From assembly GCF_004522095.1 (NCBI RefSeq), contig NZ_SPUI01000004.1, positions 620,001 to 684,000 on the forward strand: a stretch of 64,000 nt of DNA, in the 5' to 3' direction. A program made the translations under genes and the position numbers. The stretch comes from Nocardioides sp. 503 (GTDB lineage: Bacteria; Actinomycetota; Actinomycetes; Propionibacteriales; Nocardioidaceae). This document shows positions 42,181 through 48,646 of this stretch, in pieces. How positions within the stretch are numbered: the first letter of the stretch is position 1; every line of letters begins with the position of its first letter. The notes below the pieces were generated by a model that was given only the letters and a program-made list of their open reading frames with translations, searched no databases and was not told the origin of the DNA.

Positions 42181-42211
42181 TTGGCGCCGTGCCCGGCGCG
42201 TTGTCTAAGAT
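42181..42211 (+). promoter_or_regulatory. rplY promoter
   Basis: TTGGCG (42181-42186), a 19-bp spacer and TAAGAT (42206-42211). It gives a leader of about 125 nt. Confidence 0.55.
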
Positions 42212-42271
42212 CGGCAAGTTGCCTCGGCGAGGGAGCCTCCAGCTCCGTGATCGACAGGGCCGGCCTTTTCG

Positions 42272-42293
42272 AAGCCGCGCTGTCGCGCGGCTT
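42272..42293 (+). promoter_or_regulatory. Attenuator-like hairpin in the rplY leader
   Basis: AAGCCGCGC-TGTC-GCGCGGCTT is a 9-bp stem with tetraloop followed by TCGTGCT, about 48 bp before the rplY start and well after its promoter. A GGAG-CTCC hairpin and CCTCGGCGAGG precede it. This looks like a conditional terminator through which L25 could regulate itself. Confidence 0.5.
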
Positions 42294-42340
42294 TCGTGCT
42301 CTCCGCCCCGGCCCCACACGCCCACGCATAGGAGAGCCAC

Positions 42341-43027
42341 ATGTCTGACGCAGAGAAGATCCAGGCCGAGTCCCGCACCGAGTTCGGCAAGGGCGCGGCC
42401 CGCCGCATCCGCCGCGAGAACAAGGTCCCGGCGGTCGTCTACGGCCACGGCAACGACCCGATCCACATCACCCTGCCGGGCCACGCCACGATGATGGCCC
42501 TCAAGCACGGCGGCGCGAACTCCGTCCTCGAGCTCGACATCGAGGGCACCAGCCAGCTCGCCCTGACCCGTGAGGTCCAGGTCGACCCGATCCGCCGCAC
42601 GCTGGAGCACATCGACTTCGTCGCCGTCCGCCGCGGCGAGAAGGTCACCGTCGACGTGCCCGTCAACCTCGTCGGCGAGGCCGTGCGCGAGACCCTGGTC
42701 GTCACCGAGAACGCCACCGTCCAGCTCGAGGCCGAGGCCACGCACATCCCCGAGCAGATCGACATCGACATCGAGGGCGCCACCGCCGGCACCCAGATCC
42801 TCGCCTCCGACCTCAAGCTGCCGTCGGGCTCGACGCTGCTGATCGACCCGGAGACCCTCATCGTCAACGTCACCGAGCAGATCTCCGCCGAGGCCCTCGA
42901 GGCCGAGCTGGAGGAGGCCGAGGCCGAGGCCGGCATCGAGCGCGAGGAGTCCGACGAGGACGCCGCCGCGACCGAGGCTGCCGAGGGCGACGCCCCCGCC
43001 GAGGACGCCCCGGCCGACAGCGAGTGA
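42341..43027 (+). CDS. rplY: 50S ribosomal protein L25/general stress protein Ctc
   Basis: A 228-residue L25 of the long Ctc (TL5) type, which binds 5S rRNA. The N-terminal L25 domain (IQAESRTEFGKGAARRIRRE, then VYGHGNDPIHITLPG) is followed by a beta-barrel C-domain with LQVDP-type elements and an acidic Glu/Ala tail. ATG 42341 is preceded by GGAGAG. It is followed by pth, the same order as in Mycobacterium. Confidence 0.97.
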   Translation: MSDAEKIQAESRTEFGKGAARRIRRENKVPAVVYGHGNDPIHITLPGHATMMALKHGGANSVLELDIEGTSQLALTREVQVDPIRRTLEHIDFVAVRRGEKVTVDVPVNLVGEAVRETLVVTENATVQLEAEATHIPEQIDIDIEGATAGTQILASDLKLPSGSTLLIDPETLIVNVTEQISAEALEAELEEAEAEAGIEREESDEDAAATEAAEGDAPAEDAPADSE

Positions 43028-43110
43028 TCCGTCGGCTCAGGTGGTACCTGGGCCGACTCATCTCACCCGTCTCGGCCACCGCCGAGACTCCCGCCGAGGA
43101 GGGCCCAGCC

Positions 43111-43704
43111 GTGACCACCGCCGATCTCTGGCTCGTGGTCGGGCTGGGCAACCCCGGTGAGAAGTACGCCGGCCACCGGCACAACATCGGCTACCTCGTC
43201 CTCGACGAGCTGGCCCGCCGCCTCGGCGGCTCGTTCCGCGCCCACAAGACCGGCCGCTCCGACGTGGTCGAGGCCCGGCTGGGCCCGCCGGGCGCCGAGG
43301 GCCCGCGGGTGGTCCTGGCCCGCCCCCGCTCCTACATGAACGAGGTCGGCGGCCCGGTCAAGGCGCTCGTGACCTTCTACAAGGTGCCTCCGGAGCGGAT
43401 CATCGCGATCCACGACGAGCTGGACATCGCCTTCGGCACCCTGCGCAGCAAGCTCGGTGGCGGCGACAACGGCCACAACGGACTGAAGTCGATGCGCTCC
43501 TCGCTCGGCACCGGCGACTTCTACCGGGTCCGCGCCGGCATCGGCCGCCCCCCGGGCCGCCAGGACGTCGCCGACTTCGTGCTCTCCGACTACAGCAAGG
43601 TCGAGCGCAAGGAGCTGCCCTTCCAGGTCGACACCGCCGCCGACGCCGTGGAGTCCCTCGTCCTCGAGGGCCTCGAGCGCACCCAGCAGCGCTACAACTC
43701 CTGA
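43111..43704 (+). CDS. pth: Peptidyl-tRNA hydrolase
   Basis: A 197-residue Pth, which recycles peptidyl-tRNA. LVVGLGNPGEKYAGHRHNIG holds the catalytic His and Asn; YMNEVGGPVKAL, HDELDIAFGTLRSKLGG and GHNGLKSM complete the signature. I chose GTG 43111, preceded by GAGGAGGG at good spacing, because it gives the normal family length. A GTG at 43024 overlapping the rplY stop would add 29 residues with no Pth homology and is also possible. Confidence 0.95.
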   Translation: MTTADLWLVVGLGNPGEKYAGHRHNIGYLVLDELARRLGGSFRAHKTGRSDVVEARLGPPGAEGPRVVLARPRSYMNEVGGPVKALVTFYKVPPERIIAIHDELDIAFGTLRSKLGGGDNGHNGLKSMRSSLGTGDFYRVRAGIGRPPGRQDVADFVLSDYSKVERKELPFQVDTAADAVESLVLEGLERTQQRYNS

Positions 43705-43715
43705 CCCACCCTTCC

Positions 43716-43770
43716 GGGGGTCTCGACGGTCGCTCGTCGCTGGTGCTCCTCGCTGCTCGACCACCGGTGG
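43716..43770. repeat. Dispersed intergenic repeat with GGTGG ends
   Basis: GGGGGTCTCGACGGTCGCTC runs on through GCTGGTGCTCCTCGCTGCTC to the palindrome CCACCGGTGG. I recall this style of element (reverse complement beginning GGTGGTCGAGCAGCGAG) as abundant between genes in Nocardioides. Within this window I see one copy. Confidence 0.5.
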
Positions 43771-43785
43771 TGGGGCTGCGGTCGT

Positions 43786-43791
43786 TAGGGT
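43786..43791 (+). promoter_or_regulatory. -10 box, leaderless start of the cysQ-like gene
   Basis: TAGGGT ends 7 nt before GTG 43799. Confidence 0.5.
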
Positions 43792-43798
43792 GGCTCCC

Positions 43799-44608
43799 GT
43801 GACTTTCGAAGCCGGCACCCCGCCCGAGGCAGCAGCCACCGACGACCACGTGCTGGCCACCTGGCTGGCCGAGGAGGCCGGGCGTCGGCTGCTCGAGGTG
43901 CGGGCCGAGGGGCTCGAGGGCAAGGAGCTCAAGGACGCCGGGGACGCCGCGGCCCACGAGCTGCTGGTGGCGCTGCTGGCCGAGCACCGGCCCGACGACT
44001 CGGTGCTCTCCGAGGAGGGCAAGGACGACAAGGCGCGGCTCGACGCCGACGCCGTGTGGATCGTCGACCCGCTCGACGGGACGAGGGAGTTCTCCGAGCC
44101 GCCGCGCGACGACTGGGCCGTGCACGTGGCCCTGTGGGAGCGCACCCCCGACGGCGAGCACGACGGCGAGCTGACGGCCGGCGCGGTCGCCCAGCCCGCG
44201 CTGGGGGAGACCTTCCACACCGGCCAGCCCCCCGTCGTACCGCCCTCGACCTCGGCGCGCCCGCGCATCGCGGTGTCGCGCAGCCGCCCGCCGGCGTTCG
44301 TGCAGGCGCTGGCCGAGGAGATCGACGCCGAGCTGGTCCCGATGGGGTCGGCCGGGGTCAAGGTGATGTCCGTGGTCCGCGACGTCACCGACGCCTACGT
44401 GCACGCCGGCGGGCAGTACGAGTGGGACTCCGCCGCCCCGGTCGCGGTCGCCCAGGCGGCCGGGCTGTTCACCAGCCGCATCGACGGCTCGCCGCTGCTC
44501 TACAACCAGGACGACGTCTACCTGCCCGACCTGATCGTCTGCCGCCCCGAGCTGGCCGAGCAGATCCTGGAGTTCGTGGAGCGCCACGGGGTCACCTCCG
44601 CCGGCTGA
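43799..44608 (+). CDS. cysQ: Inositol monophosphatase family, CysQ-like 3'(2'),5'-bisphosphate nucleotidase
   Basis: A 269-residue Mg-dependent phosphatase. The metal site is WIVDPLDGTREF (about 86-97) with an upstream SEEGKDD, and the C-terminal signature is YEWDSAAPVAVAQAAG. The DGTREF ending, rather than DGTxNF, fits CysQ, which removes PAP produced by sulfate activation. A link to the sulfonate genes 23 kb away is only thematic. The GTG start follows a leaderless -10. Confidence 0.88.
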   Translation: MTFEAGTPPEAAATDDHVLATWLAEEAGRRLLEVRAEGLEGKELKDAGDAAAHELLVALLAEHRPDDSVLSEEGKDDKARLDADAVWIVDPLDGTREFSEPPRDDWAVHVALWERTPDGEHDGELTAGAVAQPALGETFHTGQPPVVPPSTSARPRIAVSRSRPPAFVQALAEEIDAELVPMGSAGVKVMSVVRDVTDAYVHAGGQYEWDSAAPVAVAQAAGLFTSRIDGSPLLYNQDDVYLPDLIVCRPELAEQILEFVERHGVTSAG

Positions 44609-44620
44609 GCCGCACCGTCC

Positions 44621-44636
44621 CGCGCCGCTCGGCGCG
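44621..44636 (+). terminator. Short hairpin after the cysQ-like gene
   Basis: CGCGCCG-CT-CGGCGCG followed by ACTT, 12 bp after the stop. Confidence 0.45.
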
Positions 44637-44674
44637 ACTTCGTGGACGGATTCTCGAAAACGCCACCAAAGGCG

Positions 44675-44703
44675 TCAATCTCTATTACTCTCATCGAGAT
44701 TGA
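44675..44703. promoter_or_regulatory. AT-rich inverted repeat upstream of the first pst cassette
   Basis: TCAATCTC (44675-44682) and GAGATTGA (44696-44703) flank TATTACTCTCATC. This patch is far more AT-rich than its surroundings and lies 88 bp before pstC, so it is the likely promoter/operator. I do not see clear PhoP repeats here. Confidence 0.45.
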
Positions 44704-44790
44704 TGCTTCGGGGTGCACCGACGTTCGATCAGTGGGGGGACCGCTCGGGATGGTCGCCACCGATCTCCGTCTCGAGAAGGACCCCAGCAG

Positions 44791-45840
44791 ATGCCAGGAC
44801 AGGTGTCCCCGACCCCGGTGCAGGTCGGCCCACCAGGCGACCCGTCGACCGGTGAGGAGGTCCCTCGTCGGGTCTCGTCGCGCTACTCGCTGCAGGACCA
44901 GGTGTTCATCCACGGCGTGCGCGCCGTCGGCTACCTGGTGCTGGTCATCGTGTCCTCCATCGGGCTGTTCCTGGGCATCCAGTCGGTGCCCACGCTCCAG
45001 CACTACGGCCTGTCGTTCTTCACCGAGTTCCGCTGGCTGCCCAGCCAGGACGTCATCGGCATCTCCGGGGTCGTGGTGGGCACGGTCCAGGTGGCCCTCA
45101 TCGCCCTCGTCTTCGCGGTGCCGCTGGCGGTCCTGACCGCGCTCTTCATCACCGACTGGGCGCCGGCCAGGCTGCGTCCCACCCTCGTCCGGGTGGTCGA
45201 CCTCATGGCGGCGGTCCCCGGCATCGTGTTCGGCCTGTGGGTGCTGTTCGTGGTCCAGCCGCACGCGACCGAGGTCGCCCACTGGATCAGCAAGTACTTC
45301 GGGTGGTTCCCGCTGTTCCACGTCCGCACCGACGTCGACTACCCGATCTGGAACCAGGCGCCGGGCTACCCGTCGTACGCCGGGTCCGCCTTCATCGCGG
45401 CCATCGCGGTCGCGATGATGATCTTCCCGATGGCCACGTCGGTCATGCGCGAGGTGTTCGGCGAGGCCCCGTTGGGGGAGAAGGAGGCCGCGCTCGCGCT
45501 CGGCGCCACTCGATGGGCGATGGTCCGCACCGTCGTGCTGCCCTTCGGCCGGAGCGGGGTCGTCGGCGGCACCATGCTCGCGCTCGGCCGCGCCCTCGGC
45601 GAGACCATCTCGGTGGTCCTGGTCATCTCGCAGACCTTCGAGATCAAGCCCTACGTGCTGGAGTCCGGCACGTCGACGATCTCCTCCCTGATCGCCTCGA
45701 GCTTCAAGGAGGCCTCGCCGGCCCAGCTCTCGGCCCTGCTGACCGCGGGCTTCGTGCTGTTCTGCATGACGCTCCTCGTCAACAGCCTCGCCGCGGTGAT
45801 CGTCTCCCGCTCGCGGGGCCGGGAGGTGACGGACCTGTGA
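44791..45840 (+). CDS. pstC: Phosphate ABC transporter permease PstC, cassette A
   Basis: A 349-residue permease with six membrane segments. The EAA loop is GEKEAALALGATRWAMV (about 229-245), and GTMLALGRALGETISVVLVI and GTSTISSLIA are PstC signatures. A Pro/Val-rich N-terminal tail of about 35 residues precedes the first helix. I chose ATG 44791 (GAGAAGGA upstream) over an ATG at 44713, whose extra 26 residues look non-coding. First of five genes joined by 4-nt overlaps. A paralogue starts at 57031. Confidence 0.93.
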   Translation: MPGQVSPTPVQVGPPGDPSTGEEVPRRVSSRYSLQDQVFIHGVRAVGYLVLVIVSSIGLFLGIQSVPTLQHYGLSFFTEFRWLPSQDVIGISGVVVGTVQVALIALVFAVPLAVLTALFITDWAPARLRPTLVRVVDLMAAVPGIVFGLWVLFVVQPHATEVAHWISKYFGWFPLFHVRTDVDYPIWNQAPGYPSYAGSAFIAAIAVAMMIFPMATSVMREVFGEAPLGEKEAALALGATRWAMVRTVVLPFGRSGVVGGTMLALGRALGETISVVLVISQTFEIKPYVLESGTSTISSLIASSFKEASPAQLSALLTAGFVLFCMTLLVNSLAAVIVSRSRGREVTDL

Positions 45841-46952
45841 CGCAGACGCTGACCGACCGCCCGCGGGGTCCTGTGCGCCTCGCCGAGGCCACCGCCACCG
45901 CCGACCCGCGCCCCGAGCCCCTGCGCCGCACCAGCGGCCGCACCCGCGAGGACCTGCTGACCTTCCTCGGCGCCGTCGCGGCGTCCCTGGCGACCACCTG
46001 GGTCTTCTACACCCAGGTCCTGCCGTTCGAGGGCACGATCGGCTTCGTCGTCGTCTGGTACGTCGCCCTCGTGACCTTCTACGCCGTCCTGACCGGTCTC
46101 ACCCAGCCGTGGGAGGTCGTCGTCGACCGCGTGGTGACCACCGCCGTGGTCGCGGCCCCCACCTTGGTCGCCCTGGCCCTGGCCAGCGTCGTCCTCATGA
46201 CCGTGGTCAAGGGCCTGCCCGCGCTGCACCACGCCAACTTCCTCACCCAGGACATGTCCGGCGTGCGCGCCGACGACCCGTTCACCAAGGGCGGGATCCT
46301 GCACGCCCTCGTGGGCACGCTGATCGAGGTCACCATCGCCGTGGGCATCGCGATGCCGCTGGGCGTCGCCACGGCGGTCTACATGTCCGAGGTCGGCGGA
46401 CGCGGGGCCCGCCTGGTGCGCACCGTGGTCGAGGCCATGACCGCCCTGCCCTCGATCGTCGCGGGCCTGTTCATCTACACCATCTGCCTGGTCTACCTCG
46501 GCATGCCGGCCAGCGGCCTGGCGGCCGGGCTCGCCCTCGCGACGATGGCGCTGCCGATCATGGCCCGCGCCAGCTACGTCGTGCTGGGCGTCGTGCCCGG
46601 CGGCCTGCGTGAGGCGTCGTACGCGCTGGGCGCGGGGCGCTGGCAGACCGTGTGGAAGGTGGTGCTGCCCACCGCCCGGCCCGGCCTCGCGACCGCGCTG
46701 ATCCTGGGCGTCGCACGCGCCGTCGGCGAGACGGCGCCCGTGCTGCTGACGTCCGGCGCCTCGACGTACTTCAACTCCAACCCGGTGCAGGACCCCATGA
46801 ACTCCCTGCCCCTCTACATCTACGCCTCGATCTCGTCGGGCAGCCCCCAGATGGAGGACCGCGCGTACGCCGCCGCCGCGGTCCTGCTGATGGTCGTCCT
46901 GACGCTGTTCGTGCTCGCCCGGCTCGTCGCCGGCGGAAGGAAGACCCGATGA
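45837..46952 (+). CDS. pstA: Phosphate ABC transporter permease PstA, cassette A
   Basis: A 371-residue permease. The core has GGILHALVGTLIEVTIAVGI, VVEAMTALPSIVAGLFIY, the EAA loop GGLREASYALGAGRW and VGETAPVLLTSGAS, all PstA hallmarks. It is about 80 residues longer than E. coli PstA because two extra hydrophobic segments precede the core. GTG 45837 overlaps the pstC stop (GTGA). It pairs with PstC and must use a PstB encoded elsewhere, probably the one at 55899. Confidence 0.93.
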   Translation: MTQTLTDRPRGPVRLAEATATADPRPEPLRRTSGRTREDLLTFLGAVAASLATTWVFYTQVLPFEGTIGFVVVWYVALVTFYAVLTGLTQPWEVVVDRVVTTAVVAAPTLVALALASVVLMTVVKGLPALHHANFLTQDMSGVRADDPFTKGGILHALVGTLIEVTIAVGIAMPLGVATAVYMSEVGGRGARLVRTVVEAMTALPSIVAGLFIYTICLVYLGMPASGLAAGLALATMALPIMARASYVVLGVVPGGLREASYALGAGRWQTVWKVVLPTARPGLATALILGVARAVGETAPVLLTSGASTYFNSNPVQDPMNSLPLYIYASISSGSPQMEDRAYAAAAVLLMVVLTLFVLARLVAGGRKTR

Positions 46953-48646
46953 CCAAGCCCTCCTGGACCCGACTGGTGCAGGGCGTCGCCGTCCTGCTCG
47001 GCCTGCAGCTGACCATGCTGGCCGGCCCGGGAGCCGCCAGCGCGTCGGTCTCCTACGCGCTCATCCAGGGCTCCGGCTCCTCCTGGGCGGCCAACGCGGT
47101 CAACCAGTGGGTCGCCGACGTGGACTCCAAGGGCCTGCGCGTCGTCTACACCGCCAACGGTGCTGCCCAGGGGCGCAAGGACTACGCCAACAAGTCCACC
47201 GACTTCGGCGTCACCGACTCGCCCTACCGCGGCAAGGACCCGACGACCGGCGCGACCGACTCCCCGCTGGGCCGCTCCTTCGCCTACCTGCCGGTCGTCG
47301 CGGGCGGGACGTCGTTCCCCTACCACGTGGAGGTCGCCGGCAAGCAGGTCCGCAACCTGCGGCTCTCGGGGGAGAACATCGCCAAGATCTTCACCAACAA
47401 GATCACCAACTGGAACGACCCGGCCATCACGAAGGACAACAACGGCCGGGCCCTGCCCTCGATCCCGATCATCCCGGTGGTCCGGGCCGACGGCGCCGGC
47501 ATCACCAACCAGTTCACGACCTGGATGGTCAGCCAGAACCCGAGCCTGTGGCAGGAGTGCAACGGCGGCAAGCTCGCGCCGACCGACTACTTCCCGCTCA
47601 ACTGCGGGGCCACCCGCGGGCCGCAGAAGGCGCAGTCGGGCTCCGACGGGGTCATGAACTACGTCAAGAGCTCGGGCTCCAACGGCGCCATCGCCATGGA
47701 GGAGTACTCCTACCCGCTGCTCGCGGAGTTCCCGGTGCTCAAGGTGCTCAACAAGGCCGGCTACTACACGCTGCCCACGCAGTACAACGTGGCCGTCGCG
47801 CTCACCGCAGCGCAGATCAACAACGACCCGGCGGACCCCAACTACCTCACCCAGAAGCTCGACCGGGTCTACGTCAACGGCGACAAGCGCACCTACCCGC
47901 TGTCCTCCTACGTCTACGCGATCATCCCGACGGCCGCCAACGACTCGCGGATGACGACGGCCAAGCGGCAGACGATCGTGGACTTCCTCAAGCACTCCAT
48001 CTGCGAGGGTCAGGCCGAGATCGGTCCGATCGGCTACTCGCCCCTGCCGATCAACCTGGTGCAGGCGGGCTTCACGCAGGTCAACAAGCTCAAGCTGGCC
48101 GACACCAAGGTGAAGTTCGACGCCTCGATCATCAAGGACGTCAAGAACTGCCACAACCCGACGTTCGTCGCCGGCAAGCCGTCGCAGAACTACCTCGCGC
48201 AGATCGCGCCGTTCCCCGCGCCCTGCGACCGCCCGGGCCAGGGTCCCTGCGACGACCAGACCGGCGCCTTCAACGACAACCCCGACGAGAACGGCGCGGT
48301 CCCGACGGGCGGCGGCAAGGGCGGCAAGGGCGGGGGAGGCGGCACGCCCGGCGCCGGTGGCACCGGCACCGGAGGGGCCGGCACGCCGGCCGCGCCGACG
48401 GTCGACACCAACGGCGACGGCGTCCCGGACGCCCCCGCGGCCGGCTCCGGCCCGGCGGTCGCCAACGACCTCGGGCTCGGCGCCACGGGTGCGGGCGCCC
48501 CTGCCACGGTGGCCACGACGCTGTCCGCCGACGGCTCGTCCGGACCGCCCTCGGTGCTGACCGCGCTCGTGATCGGGCTGTTCCTCGGCGCGCTCGTGGT
48601 GCCGATCGCCGTCAGCCGGGCCGTACGACGTGGGGTCCGTCGATGA
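46949..48646 (+). CDS. PstS-like phosphate-binding protein with C-terminal membrane anchor, cassette A
   Basis: A 565-residue protein. The signal peptide runs to about residue 33. The binding domain includes LSGENIAKIFTNKITNWNDP and VVRADGAGITNQFTTW, where PstS normally has DGSGTT, so one contact residue differs. A 100-residue Gly/Pro linker follows; it contains DTNGDGVPDAP, a thrombospondin-3/EF-like calcium motif. A C-terminal helix (near 530-552) and Arg tail end the chain. It has no lipobox, so it is tethered by the C-terminal helix rather than by lipid, unlike standard PstS. Confidence 0.88.
   Translation: MTKPSWTRLVQGVAVLLGLQLTMLAGPGAASASVSYALIQGSGSSWAANAVNQWVADVDSKGLRVVYTANGAAQGRKDYANKSTDFGVTDSPYRGKDPTTGATDSPLGRSFAYLPVVAGGTSFPYHVEVAGKQVRNLRLSGENIAKIFTNKITNWNDPAITKDNNGRALPSIPIIPVVRADGAGITNQFTTWMVSQNPSLWQECNGGKLAPTDYFPLNCGATRGPQKAQSGSDGVMNYVKSSGSNGAIAMEEYSYPLLAEFPVLKVLNKAGYYTLPTQYNVAVALTAAQINNDPADPNYLTQKLDRVYVNGDKRTYPLSSYVYAIIPTAANDSRMTTAKRQTIVDFLKHSICEGQAEIGPIGYSPLPINLVQAGFTQVNKLKLADTKVKFDASIIKDVKNCHNPTFVAGKPSQNYLAQIAPFPAPCDRPGQGPCDDQTGAFNDNPDENGAVPTGGGKGGKGGGGGTPGAGGTGTGGAGTPAAPTVDTNGDGVPDAPAAGSGPAVANDLGLGATGAGAPATVATTLSADGSSGPPSVLTALVIGLFLGALVVPIAVSRAVRRGVRR

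Noticed and set aside
44713..44790. ATG 44713 as pstC start
   Set aside because: The extra 26 residues are Arg/Ser/Gly-rich without similarity to the paralogous PstC. ATG 44791 has GAGAAGGA upstream.
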